A stretch of DNA of 64,000 bases from Gerris lacustris (lineage: Eukaryota; Arthropoda; Insecta; Hemiptera; Gerridae), in NCBI GenBank assembly GCA_951217055.1, contig OX578281.1, forward strand, positions 12,680,447 to 12,744,446. Direction: 5' to 3'. The position numbers and the translations under genes are program-made. Each line of letters opens with the position of its first letter. Position 1 is the first letter of the stretch. Of this stretch, positions 52,995 to 64,000 are shown one piece after another. Below the pieces are notes generated by a model that worked only from the letters and a program-made list of their open reading frames with translations, made no database searches and was not told the DNA's origin.

Positions 52995-55900
52995 TGAAAA
53001 TAACAAAAAAACACTCGTTAGATTTCATCGTATTTCAAATTTAATGTAAAAATATATACCAATTAAAATAGAAATTCGGTTCTATACAGGGTGACTGGTG
53101 AAATATGTGAAAAAATAAAGTAGGTTATTTGTTTTAAGGGCTACAAAAAACACTATATAAGCCATGGGTCAAATCTTAACCGCTCTCCCACAAATTTAAA
53201 TGTCATTATTTTTTTAAGATTTCGTACTACCTTTGGCTCATAACAATGCTTATTGCACCAAAAGTATAAAAGCTAAAATAAAATTTTTGGCACCGCTGTA
53301 AAGCTGACAAAATTTCCTATATGAAAAATGTAATTTTAATTTTCATTCCTCCAAAATTATGACAAAAATGTTAAACAAATTTTATTTTTAAAAAACTATT
53401 TTTTTGAGGTCCCATATCTTGGTTAAGGCTCAAATTTTTCGGACTTCAGGAAATACTTCCTTATTGATTAACATTTCGATTAATATTAATATTATTATCC
53501 ATTCATAAGGCAGCATTTTTAGTAATCTTGAAAAAGAAACGTGTTTATTGTTGCTATTGTTGACACAAAGATGAGTATACTAAACCAACCTTGCTTGTTT
53601 TTAATTATTTACTCACCTGTTAGTCAAGAATTGCAACAATAAACACGTTTCTTTTTTACTTTCAGCGAAGATTAATAAAAATTCCGCCCAATGAATGGGT
53701 TATAATATTAATATCGATCGAAACGTTAGTAAATAAGGAAGTTTTTCCTGAAGTCCGAAAAGTTTAAGCTCAGTTCTTTACCAAGTTATAGAATCGCAAA
53801 GCAATTTATTTTTTATTTTATTTCTTAAATATAAAATTTGTATTACATTGTTTGTCATGTAATTTGAGGGCATGAAAATTAAAATTACACTTTTCTTATT
53901 GGAAAATTTGTCAGCTTTACAGCGATACCAAACATTTTGTTCTAGCATTTATACTTTTGGAGCAATAAGTATTTTTATAAGAAAAGGTATGCGACTTAAA
54001 AAAATCATAAAATTTGACCTTGCGGGAAAACGGTTAAGATTTGACCCATGGTTTAAAGCGTTTTTTGTGGCCCATAAGATGTAAAACAACCTACTTCATT
54101 TTTTCACATAGAACGCCAGTCACCCTGTATAAATAAATCATAAAAGTGAAGTCCAACCAAAATCCTCCATATACATTTACTCAAAATTACTAAGAATTCA
54201 CCACAATCAAATATTAAACCCAGAAAACAGAAGAGATAATATTACAGTGGATAATTGAAAAAGCAATCTGTTTATTTTAATCATTAAAATAATGAATAAT
54301 TAACAGTGTATTAACTATTTAACAAATCAATGTATGAATTGATCGGAATTATTAAATAACGGTTGATATATATTTTAACAGCTAAAATAACAAGTTATAG
54401 GTAAACAAGGGAACTACCACAAAGGTAAATGAAAGTTGGTTAAAAAATAAGAACTATTTATCACTAGGAAAGGAAATGACAGTAGGGCAAGCAAATAAAA
54501 CCCATTTTTTAGAATGGTTTAGTAGATTAAATTCAATTTTTTACCTTTTTAGGATTAGCGTTGACTTTTTTGTTGACTATAAATTAAACTAAGTTAAATG
54601 TTAGATTTTTAAGGGGAGAGGGACATGATATTTTGTCAATTTTTGATCTATGTTTAATAATCAAGCAATGAACAGATGGAAAAAGTGGCGTCAATTGGTC
54701 AAGATTAGAGAAAGTGATATGAATTGATAAAAGTCCTAAAAGCTTTATCACGGAGTGACAGGAAATTTTAAAAAAGAGTTTTTGACATTCCCCGAGGCAC
54801 ATAGAGGTAGGAGGATAGCAATAAATAATTTGTAAATTTAAGAACAACTGCTTGTGTTAATATACGTGAGTAAATTGATAAATACAATTAAACTTCTTAA
54901 AGAATATTTCTTATACAGTAGAACCTCGATAAGAAGTGTCTCAAGGGGATTAGGGAAAGTCTTGTTATCGAGGTGCTCTTTTAGTTGTCGTGTTATCAAG
55001 GTTATTTTGGCTATCAGTCGTGTTATCAAGGTTAATGGGTGGGGTTTTTAAGTCTAGACTTGTTCAAAGTCAACCCATTCCTGTATAGACCCGTTATAGA
55101 GGTTGACTTCTCAAAACAACTTGTTATAGAGGTTCTGAGTTACGTTGTCAATTGGAAAAAATCCGTGTTATTGAGGTTGTTTGGATAATAATAGTCGTGT
55201 TATAGAGGTTAATATAACATTATGTGTTATGACAATCTCAAGGGGATTTGAAAATTGCACTTGTACTTGAGGTTGTCGTGTTATTAAGGGTCGTGTAAAT
55301 GAGGTTCTATTGTATTATTTTTAAAGTTAATTAATTCTTCATAACAATTAGAGGAATAATAAATAAAATCAACTTTCGTTTTATCAGTTAAAAATTAGAT
55401 TTATTACGGAAAATTTCTTAAGGGAGTAAAAACTTTCCGAGACTTCCTCAAAGCCTTTAAAGGTTTCTAGCCTTCTCTTTTACAGATTTGCCGTTAACAA
55501 TCACCACTGAATAAATAGACAAAACAAATAATAAATATAAAGACCAAAAATAAATAAAAATATAAATAAGTGAACTAAAACTACTCACCACATGAAGAGG
55601 CTGCTAGGAGAAGATGGTAGGATATATTTTTTTTTTTTTAATTTTTACTTTTTTTTGTAAAAAAAAGGTGGTTGTGATTTTGTGTTGGGAAGGAATAGTT
55701 TTTAAGTAATTTTTGTTTTGTTTAATAGGGCGCATGTCTGGCACCGCCCCGGCCGCCTCCCCTCTGCTTACCATATCCCCCACTGCCTGCAACACCAACA
55801 CAGTTACTCTTTAGACAATTTGAAATATCTCTCTAACTCGGCAGGGGAATTAAGAAAAAGGGAGAGAAAAAAAAAAGAATAATAATAACACTCAAAACAA

Positions 55901-58900
55901 GAAAAAAAAAGATAGAAATAAAAGCAAGCGTTTGCTTACTCTCTAACTACAAGGCATGCTACCTTGCAACAACATAAACAATATTTTTGACTTAATTTAA
56001 TTAAATTACTTTTACATTAATTTTAATTTTTTTAAATAAATTAAAAAAAATAGTTTTCGACTACCACGCTTTTAAATTAAAAATTAAAAAAATCGTTAAG
56101 TGCCTACCCACACAAAATTAAAAAAAAAGAACACCTCTAAAAAAAAAAAAATAATAATCTAAACTTAAATAATAAATGACAAAATAAAAAAGTTATTTAA
56201 AATATGAAGGAGTAATAAAAAAAATGAGTAAAAAATAATAAAAAAAATATGTACAAAAAAAAATCTAATCTGAAAATATTTTTTTTTTATATGAACAAAT
56301 AAAAAAGGATTAAAAAAGAAAATAAGAGGGTGACACCAGATGAGGGGGCGGCCAGGCTGTAATTTCATAATAAAAAAAATAATACATAAAAATAAAGATT
56401 TCTTTATTAAAAAAAATAAATAAAATAAAGGAAGGTTTTTTGTAGGATTGTTTTGAGAATTGTATTAATATATATTTTTGAATTTTGAAAAAGAATAAAT
56501 TTTTTTTTAAAGTATATTTTAAATATTTGAGGACTTTTTGAGGATAGGTTTTGCAAAAGGTATAAATAAATAATAAATAATAAAAAAAACCAACAAAATA
56601 GCCATGCAATAAAATATATAAATAAAAAGGATTTAATTTCTGAAAAATAATTTTTAAAAGAAAAAAATATATAACAAAAAATTAATTTAAAAAATACACT
56701 GGGCCACAAGACAACAGCGCTGGCTCAGCTAAGGCAAGACAATACCAAAAGATCAAATATTGAATTTTAAAAAAGAAATCAAAATTTTAAATACTAATAT
56801 AATAAAATGAATAATAATAAAAAAAAATAAAAAAATCTACTATAAAAAATTAAAGAGGTGATTTTAATAAAGTGAGCAGGCAGGCACACAAACGAGAGAG
56901 CAAAACAAGACAAAACGGAAAATTTAAAAAAAAAAACCAGACATTACAAAAAAAAAAAACGAGAACAAATTTACTTTTGAATGGGAGAAGAAAAATTAAA
57001 ATTATTATTGTTGATTATTACCTTTACCTTTTCCTCCTCTACCACCACCCCTTCCTCCGCCTCCACCTCCGGCTCCGTAACCACCATCGTAACCACTGCC
57101 ATATCCGTAACCATCTAACCACAAACAATAACCACTTTTAGACAACAAGTATAAAGCAGAACAAAAATCAAATAAAAATCAAGCCTCTCCCTGGCTATAA
57201 AACTTAAATTAGTGAGATTGGGTGTAAAAATAATATCAAATTTTTTACTATCAATGATATCTTGAACTAAAATTGTAAAGAAATTGCTAATGTAAACGAT
57301 AGTGGGCCTGATACAGTCCATGGTATTCCTTAGAATATTAATTATTAAATAAGAAAAAAATTAAATTTATATTCATTATTCGGAAGTAGAACAAAATCAA
57401 ACAAAAATCTTATAACGATCAAATAGAAATTGTTATAACTTATTCGATATCTTATTACACAAGAGTGGTTTATACTTATTAATTTTAAAATGATTGTCCA
57501 CCTAATTTTAAATGGGAGTTTTAATGTTTTACTAAAAAAACATTTAAACTTACCATATCCACCATAGCTTCCGTATCCATAGGCATCATATCCATAACCA
57601 CTTCCATAACCACTGCCATATCCATTACCATAGTAGTCATAGCCACTTCCGTAACCTAAAGCAACAGAGATTGAATTAACTTTAGCATTATTAAAATTTA
57701 ACGTGTTAATATTAATAAATAATTTAATAATCGTAATTTTAATAATATTCTTATGTAATTTACAATATTTTTAATTAATCAATTATGGTTTAATGTGAAA
57801 TGTGGAAATACTTCTTTTTATAATATTGAATGTATAAAAAACAACATTCAATATATGGAAGCTTGCTTTGTTAGTTTTATACAAATATATTTAAATTAAA
57901 CAATTATTTTAATACAAGGAAAGGGCATATATTATATATCAAAATTAGCCCTTTTTTTTCTTTGAAAAAAAAATGACAAAATCCAAATTATTTGAAAGTA
58001 TTAAATTATCTCCAGTTTTGAGACTAGTATATTTAGACATCTGTGATCTACTTAAAACATTTAACATTAGTACAGTTTTTACAATACAAAAATAATGTTC
58101 AAAATGTGGCAAATACATCTCAAATTCTTTCTGTTTCATTCGATTGGAGAAACAAAATTGCATTAATAAAATTATTTATATTTTTCTTTTAAAACTATGG
58201 TTAAAAATGACGAATAATTCATTTTTGGACAGTTATATTTTAAGGACACTCGTTGAAAAATTGTGATGCAGTAAATGTATTATCTTTAGAACTTGAAAAA
58301 ATTTAAACCCTGGTATAATTAAAGGAAGCTTATCACCCTTAGACTGATTAACCAAGCCCACTTTTAATTTAAAAAAAAAAAAAAAAAATACCTAAAGTAA
58401 AAGAAACAAAACAAAAACAAAAGCTAACTTTTTAAAAACGAAAACTTACCATAACCACCATAGCCAGGCCCATATGCTCCGGGTCCGTAACCACCTGCAA
58501 ATAAGAGTGTTAATTAATTTAACAAATGAATTAACATCTTTTTATTTTTTTTTTTTAAATTCAAAAGATTGGTTTTGATCACGAGGGTTGAATTGATTTA
58601 GGCACAAAGAATCAAGCAAAAGAACTGTAATAAGAGTAGTAGACAAAATTAAATAATATCACAAAATGGAAGAAGCCAATTTATTATTATTTTGTAGATA
58701 ATACTTGAATTTTATCAATTTTAATTTAACCATTAGTGATATTGTTTTATATACGCCAAAGAATCTTACTATATCATGACTACTTTAAAAAACCGTGCAA
58801 GGAAAACAAAAAGGGGGAGGGGGAGGGGGGATTACACAAAATAGTAAGGTGGTTACTTACAGTGGTGGTTACCTGTTATTGATAAAACTTAAGAATATTC

Positions 58901-61900
58901 TTAATAATTAATACTAGACTAATATTAAAATGTATTGTATTTTGCATCCACAATATTTCAAAAAGTTTCCCTGGCTATTATAACACATATAAACTTATGG
59001 CTGGCTATAATTAATACTGAAAAACACAATGTTTAAGCGAGCTTGCTAGCTAGCTATAAAAAAGCTAGACTTTTATCTCCGACTGATTTAGAATTACAGC
59101 AGGTAAAAGTTTGCAACCATTTCTAAACTTAAATAATCCACAATTTGTTAAGCTTATCTCACTGGAGAACGAAAGTGGACTCTCAAAATTATATAATTCA
59201 GACGAGATTAAGTATTTATTTATTAAATAAAACAGATAAACTCACCATATAGCCCAGGAGATAGCATGCAAAAAAGTGTCAACATCAAGCTAGAATTTTG
59301 TGTATAAGTTAATCTTTTAGTGCCTTTTAAGAATATGTGGTCGGCTAAGTTCGTCAGCGGGACATAGCTTGGCAATAGGCATTTGAAAAAAACAAATCGA
59401 TGGGGAACAGCAATATCCCACCCTTTTAAGTGGACCAAGTGATTTTCATATTCCTGATTACGAACTTAGTAGACCAATAATAAAGTTAATGGTAGTTTGT
59501 CACTTAATAGGTTGTTAGTCAAATATTTCTCCAAATCAAAGAGGTCACCTATTAAGAGATAAACTATCATCAACTTGATTATTGGTCTACTAACTAATTT
59601 TGTATACTCAGGATCATGAAAATCACAATGTCCACCAAAAAGGGCGGGACATGCCCGCTCTCCACCGATTTGTTTTTTTCAAATGCCTATTGTCCAAGCT
59701 ATGTCCTGCAGACAAACTTAGCCGACAAAAAAAGCACTAAAAGATTTACTTATACACAAAATTCTAGCTTGATGTTAGTCACAAACTTTTTTCCACGCAA
59801 TCTCCTCGACTAATACACATTAGCTAAATACATGAGAAACAAATAAATTTAAAAACTAATGACTAACATAATCCTTACTAAAAAAAAATTCTGGTAAATA
59901 TCTGTTAACCAGGAGCTCAAAGATATTACAAATTGGAACTAATTTATCTCTATATAAATCATCACAACTGCACAAGTTTATCGTGTATATTAATGTCAAC
60001 TATACAATTAAGATTTAATTGTAACATTAATCATTATTAAAAAGAAATTAATTTGGTTGGGATTTAAAACAATCTAGACAGTGATAAGAAGAGTTTAGTG
60101 TATCATTTTCCACCACTGACAGTATTGTAAAAGCTTTTTGAATTTTAAATTTTAATAGCAGTTTAAGTTGTTGTAACATTAAGTTAACATTAATGACATA
60201 AAATTTAAGTGAATTCGGGTAAAATGACACCATCAGACATATCACTATTCTTATGGCAGTCCGAAAATAATCCTTATAGTCAGTGCCAAATGAGTCTTAG
60301 TACATTTACAGCGTAGGAAAGTAAAAAATAAATAAGAGTGGGGAGCCAATCAGAGCTCAGGACTTTAAAATTACTGAGCTCTTATTGGTTCCCCACTATC
60401 TTTTATACTTTCCCACGCTGTGAATGCACCAAGACTAATTTGGCACAGACTGTAAGGATTATTTTCAGACTGCTAAAAGAAGTAATTGTAAAAAAACATG
60501 GAGTGGGGACCTAAAAGTAGAAAACATGGAGTGAGGACCCAAATTAAAAAACATGGAGTGGGGACCCAAAAGTAAAAAACATTGAGTGGGGACCCAAAAG
60601 TAAAAAACATGGAGTAGGAACCCAAAGTAAAAAACATGGAGTGGGGACCCAATGAGAGCACAGTATTTTAGTCCTGAGCTGTGATTGGCTCCCCACTCTT
60701 ATTAATTTTTTACTTTGCCACGCTGTCAACACACTAAGACTCATTTGGCACTGACTGTAAATTAATTTAGTTATAAACACCGTTGAGCTCTCAGAATATT
60801 TGTTAGTAAGGGTTAGTAAGTCAAATTCATAGCAGATATTCCTTCTCCTTTCTTCTTCTTAATTAATATTCAATCAAAATGTCAAATAATTAACACTTAA
60901 TTACACATGCAACAATAAAAATAAAACAATAAAGCAAACATAGAATTAACAAGAAGAAAGTAGGATAACGTTAAAAAAAAAAACAAGCCGCAAGGCTTTG
61001 AGTCAAACCGATTTCTGCCTTAAATTATAGAAACAGATTTTACAATCGAGAATATAAATAAAAAAATTTAGAAATTGAATTATTTTTCAATTTTTTTTTT
61101 TTTTTTTTTGAACTTCTGCTATGAATTTTATTAACATAGCGGAGTACGAGTAAAAGTGCCATACAAATAATTAAACAGATAAAAACTTTGGTTGGTCTAT
61201 AGGTATAAGTTTTAGTGATAAAAATATTAATTAATTAAAACAAATAGAAATAACTAAATATGTACTATTATAAGTATAAAATATTTGTTAGAGGGTTGGT
61301 TATAGAACTGTGATACTGTATTTTTAATACTGAAGTGTAAACTAAAAGTTCATTCTTCAAATTTAACCCTTATTTAGAGACTTGGCTGAGTCCCTTTTAC
61401 CTTAATATATAAAGGAAAATTGAAAATAATAATAAATGAAGTTGTCAGATGTGGTAATGTCAACATTTAGTTCAGAAGCAGAACTGTAAAAACATCATCA
61501 TTCAAAAAAAGATATTAAATAAAATATAGCTAAGATCAACCAATAAGTAAATTTATCATATTTTTTATTTAAAAATAATGTTTTTCTACGTTAATACTTA
61601 AGATGAGGTAAGTTTCTTAAAACTTTTCTGCAGAAAATTTCAGCTTAAAGTATCTATCTTTATTATTTAAAGTTTAAGAAGCTGAATTGTATGTTTGTAT
61701 GGCACTTTGAATGTGTTTTAATAGTTTGTCAAACTATTAAGAGTAAATCTTCACTTTCTTTATACATAAATATATCTAGAGACAGCAGAAACCACTAAGG
61801 AAACAAAAATTAAGTTTTTGAATAATATTAGTTATTATTGATAATTGAATTATTAAGTTTTTGTCTATAGACAATTTCGAATAAATGTCCTCTCTCTATT

Positions 61901-62239
61901 ACACAAAGTTCATCTTTCTTCTTGGTCAAGAAAGAAATGAAGAACTCCGTAAATTGACTAATCTGCTGACTCTCAATATACATAAGTATAAATAAAATGG
62001 AATCATTTATTTGGTTACGTAAGGGTAATACAAGAAATCAAACGTAAAATGGGGACAAAATGGGTTAATGATATAGAAAGAAGTCAAAGCACACTCAATA
62101 CTCGTACTAACGCTAAGTTAAAACACCGTTAATCCTAAAAATGTATAAGCGCACCTCTTCCCCTACCTCCACGCATTCCTCTCATTCCTCGTATGCTGGC
62201 CATACCGTCCGGCTTGGGAGTTGCTTTCTTTACGTCCAC
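52969..62239 (-). CDS. sqd: squid / hnRNP 40 C-terminal half (5' part beyond window)
   Basis: Minus-strand exons 62239-62155, 58494-58450, 57655-57554, 57114-57022, 55786-(55772 or 55722) and 52994-52969; all junctions are phase 1 with AG/GT. The first encodes VDVKKATPKPDGM, the sequence that follows RRM2 in Drosophila Squid (VDVKRATPKP), then RGMRGMRGGRGRG. The next three are Gly/Tyr/Ser repeats and an RGG-type block. The gene end is either GKQRGGGRGGARHAPY, closely like the fly KQRGGGG...HQPY end, or a short EKQQQHYM. Squid binds localised mRNAs such as gurken in nucleus and cytoplasm (established knowledge). RRM1 and RRM2 must lie to the right of base 64000. Low-complexity exons make exact isoforms uncertain. 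Confidence 0.9.
53085..54129. mobile_element. Foldback element, complete copy, TA-flanked
   Basis: Ends TACAGGGTGACTGG / CCAGTCACCCTGTA with TA on both sides (53083-53084, 54130-54131) and arms of roughly 440 bp mirrored through AACCATGGGTCAAATC-type, CTTTTGGAGCAATAAG and ATTAATATTAATATTA landmarks. In the last sqd intron. A truncated copy is at 18598-19523. Confidence 0.9.
54916..55312. mobile_element. pogo/Tigger-like MITE
   Basis: Ends CAGTAGAACCTCGATAA and, inverted, CAATAGAACCTCATTTA, flanked by TA. CAGT.GAACCTCG.TA is the usual end of pogo/Tigger elements. Internal repeats of GTTAT(C/A)(A/G)AGGTT. Non-coding. Confidence 0.8.
55722..55786 (-). CDS. sqd: sqd alternative terminal exon (GKQRGGG...HAPY) / 15-nt microexon
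   Basis: Acceptor GTTGCAG|GCAGTG. Read through, it gives GSGGYGKQRGGGRGGARHAPY-type end with TAA at 55722-55724 (residues listed in two parts: GSGGYG and KQRGGGRGGARHAPY). A consensus donor ATATG|GTAAGC lies 15 nt in (exon end 55772, phase 1), so the same exon can be a 15-nt microexon spliced to 52994. Confidence 0.87.
55800..57021. other. sqd intron, low complexity
   Basis: Very A-rich on the plus strand with repeated TAAAAAAAATAATA-like runs; no gene or element recognised. Confidence 0.6.
57022..57114 (-). CDS. sqd: sqd exon: GYG repeat and RGG box, two possible donors
   Basis: Acceptor GGTTAG|ATGGTT. Encodes DGYGYGSGYDGGYGAGGGGG then RGGGRGGK. Two donors six bases apart, AAAG|GTAAAG (exon end 57028) and AAAG|GTAATA (exon end 57022), both keep phase 1 and differ by Gly-Lys. 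Confidence 0.88.
57554..57655 (-). CDS. sqd: sqd exon: Gly/Tyr/Ser-rich (102 nt)
   Basis: Acceptor CTTTAG|GTTACG, donor ATATG|GTAAGT, phase 1 to 1. Encodes YGSGYDYYGNGYGSGYGSGY and a continuation; low-complexity domain of hnRNP type. Confidence 0.9.
57656..58449. other. sqd intron, nothing recognised
   Basis: AT-rich; I see no repeat structure or protein. Confidence 0.5.
58450..58494 (-). CDS. sqd: sqd exon: GYGPGAYGPGYGG (45 nt)
   Basis: Acceptor TTGCAG|GTGGTT, donor TTATG|GTAAGT, phase 1 to 1. Gly/Tyr repeat; could be skipped without changing frame. Confidence 0.88.
59270..59793. mobile_element. Foldback element, about 235-bp arms
   Basis: Arms 59270-59505 and 59565-59793 mirror each other: ATCAAGCTAGAATTTTGTGT, GGCATTTGAAAAAAACAAAT and TAGTAGACCAATAAT. 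Inserted in sqd intron; ends not sharply defined. Confidence 0.85.
60256..60770. mobile_element. Palindromic MITE with expanded tail
   Basis: 60256-60473 is one palindrome (GCAGTCCGAAAATAATCCTT / inverted at the right end; GTGGGGAGCCAATCAGAGCT in each arm). It is followed by about six tandem 28-31-bp units with ACATGGAGTGGGGACCCAAA (60487-60655) and then a second copy of the right arm (60640-60770). Confidence 0.85.
62155..62239 (-). CDS. sqd: sqd exon: post-RRM2 KKATPKP and RGG start
   Basis: Acceptor TTTTTAG|GTGGAC, donor GAAGAG|GTGCGC. Encodes VDVKKATPKPDGMASIRGMR and the first arginine-glycine cluster. Starts in phase 0, ends phase 1. Confidence 0.92.
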
Positions 62240-62479
62240 CTAAAAATCAAAGAAAATAGAGAAAAAGTTAAAACTTTGTAAAAGTTAAAAAAACAAATTA
62301 ATATAAACAGGGTTGTATTAAATAGTATTCAATCAGGCTGGTAATTTCAGCATTACTTTCAGAAGCAGAACTGAAAAGATTCATCATTTTGATTCACTTG
62401 GTATCTATGTTTGAAACTAACTAAAGCCAACTTGAAAAACCAGTATTAATAAAAAAGTAAATTAGGTAAACCACAAATT

Positions 62480-63185
62480 ATTTAATCACTAAGAGTACGT
62501 TTTATTAAAAAGTTAATTAGGTAAACCACAAATTATTGAATTTCTTAGAGTATTTTTTAACATGTTTTACTAATAAGTTAATTAGGTATACCACAAATTA
62601 TTAAATCGCTAAGAGTATTTTTAACATGTTTTACTAATAAGTTAATTAGGTAAACCACAAATTATTAAATCGCTAAGAGTATTTTTAACATGTTTTACTA
62701 ATAAGTTAATTAGGTAAACCACAAATTATTAAATCGCTAAGAGTATTTTTAACATGTTTTACTAATAAGTTAATTAGGTAAACCACAAATTATTAAATCG
62801 CTAAGAGTATTTTTAACATGTTTTACTAATAAGTTAATTAGGTAAACCACAAATTATTAAATCGCTAAGAGTATTTTTAACATGTTTTACTAATAAGTTA
62901 ATTAGGTAAACCACAAATTATTAAATCGCTAAGAGTATTTTTAACATGTTTTACTAATAAGTTAATTAGGTAAACCACAAATTATTAAATCGCTAAGAGT
63001 ATTTTTAACATGTTTTACTAATAAGTTAATTAGGTAAACCACAAATTATTAAATCGCTAAGAGTATTTTTAACATGTTTTACTAATAAGTTAATTAGGTA
63101 AACCACAAATTATTAAATCGCTAAGAGTAGTTTTAACATGCTTTACTAATAAGTTAATTAGGTAAACTACAAATTATTTAATCAC
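62480..63185. repeat. 64-bp tandem array, about 11 copies
   Basis: Units AATAAGTTAATTAGGTAAAC + CACAAATTATTAAATCGCTA + AGAGTATTTTTAACATGTTT + TACT. Central copies appear identical; the outer ones diverge. Lies in the intron upstream of the sqd KKATPKP exon. Confidence 0.97.
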
Positions 63186-63344
63186 TGAGAGTCAAGAGTA
63201 TTTATTAACTTGTTAACTGTTAAAAGATAAGTTTGTTATATAATGCACAAATGAGGAGCTTAGTATCACAGACGGACAAGAGCACATTTCAAAATTTTAC
63301 AGGAGAGCCGAAAAACTGTAGCTCAAATTCTATAGGTGCTAGAG

Positions 63345-63799
63345 CATTGGTTCCCAAAGTGGGGGGCGCGCCCCCCAAGGGAGGCGTAAAGACAAGTCAA
63401 GGGGGGCGTGGGACCTCGAGATCGAGATAGCTTTGCCAACCGAACGTCTAATGTGAACATTTTTTTTCAGCACTTGTTGCAATTAAAGCAAAGTATTGGG
63501 GCAAATGATTTTTGTTGTGCACTTTCTAATGCTCATCCAAAAATAGGGAATCTTGTAAAAAAAAATGCATGCTCATCCATCTCACTGATATATCTTGTCT
63601 CTTACTTGTCCAGTTTAAATTGCAACTTAAAATGTTATAAAAATTTTTAATAAAAATAAATATATGGTTACTCGATGTAATACTTGTTTATTTAATTTTT
63701 TTATTACCACATAAAATTATGTAGGGGGGGGGGGGGGGGCGTGGGAAGTTATATTCTTGACTGTTGGGGGCGTGGTGAAAAATACTTTGGGAACCACTG
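63345..63799. mobile_element. hAT element with perfect 8-bp target duplication
   Basis: Inverted ends CATTGGTTCCCAAAG and CTTTGGGAACCACTG flanked by TGCTAGAG at 63337-63344 and 63800-63807. CA(G/T)TGGTTCCCAAAG is a typical hAT end. Subterminal G-runs (GGGGGGCG) at both ends. A short frame inside (NDFCCALSNAHPKIGNLVKK) may be a transposase scrap. Confidence 0.9.
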
Positions 63800-64000
63800 T
63801 GCTAGAGCAATGATTCTTTTTCAGCAGATTCTTAATAGACTCAAAACTAGTCAGAAGGTGGAGTTGTCCGCTTTTGAACCAAAAACAAGGTTTTGTCTGT
63901 TTTTGAAGCAAAATGACGTTGAAAATAATGGTTAGAATAATATTATTGGAGAAATATTTTTTTCTTCACGCTTTTCAGAGTTCTTAGGGGGTAGTGCCCC

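Noticed and set aside
52784..53014. Longer frame over the sqd distal exon (SSNNTTCEEDEIPDLHS)
   Set aside because: Out of phase with every upstream sqd exon; the phase-1 reading EKQQQHYM is preferred.
56872..57141. 89-codon plus-strand frame rich in Lys then His/Leu
   Set aside because: Antisense of the sqd RGG exon and A-rich intron.
58868..58880. Possible 12-nt sqd microexon GTAACCACCACT between AACAG and GTAAGT
   Set aside because: Phase fits, but the pyrimidine tract is poor and there is no protein-level support.
60473..60780. Frames with repeated LGPHSMFFT
   Set aside because: Translation of the short tandem units next to the MITE.

Overview
This is insect (or insect-like arthropod) genomic DNA: AT-rich, intron-dense and heavily loaded with transposable elements and tandem repeats. 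Two conserved protein-coding genes anchor it. No tRNA, rRNA, CRISPR or operon-like organisation was seen. The order of insect cannot be fixed from the sequence alone.

Gene 1, plus strand, 2587-44092: a complete Shark-type non-receptor tyrosine kinase (SH2 - ankyrin repeats - SH2 - kinase). I could assemble 15 coding exons with consistent splice phases, encoding 732 residues. About 2.2 kb of coding sequence is spread over 41.5 kb because almost every intron is filled with mobile or tandem DNA. Gene 2, minus strand, 62239-52969 and entering from the right edge: the C-terminal glycine/tyrosine/arginine-rich half of a squid (hnRNP 40 / hnRNP A/B-type) RNA-binding protein. Its RRM exons lie beyond base 64000. 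Two alternative C-termini can be read, one through a 15-nt microexon. The two genes are convergent, with about 8 kb of repeat-rich DNA between their 3' ends.

Region by region. 1-2586: 31-bp tandem repeat, (AT)n run, Shark 5' flank with a possible upstream exon at 954-1010. 2587-26979: Shark exons 1-13, with introns carrying a TA-flanked MITE, a MADF-coding TIR element, foldbacks, a piggyBac-like TTAA element, several hAT elements with 8-bp target duplications (one nested in another), a 3.2-kb 89-bp satellite and a 31/32-bp tandem array. 26980-42290 (intron 13, 15.3 kb): a non-LTR retrotransposon on the minus strand split by a young Ty3/Gypsy-type LTR retrotransposon (29411-38050, equal-length and apparently identical 1616-bp LTRs, ACGT target duplication), then a second piggyBac-like element and a long-TIR element. 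42291-44092: exons 14-15 around a truncated second non-LTR element. 44093-52200: Shark 3' end, 80-bp tandem array, foldback, a three-level nest of DNA elements, a 208-bp hairpin. 52200-64000: squid exons separated by foldbacks, a pogo-like MITE, a 64-bp tandem array and a terminal hAT element.

The strongest non-routine observations are: a canonical -1 frameshift heptamer (TTTAAAC) directly abutting the gag stop of the LTR element, with pol open in exactly the -1 frame; the dimeric higher-order satellite with a built-in dyad inside a kinase intron; the alternative squid C-termini; and a piggyBac-like insertion whose empty site is preserved in a paralogous repeat copy elsewhere in the window.
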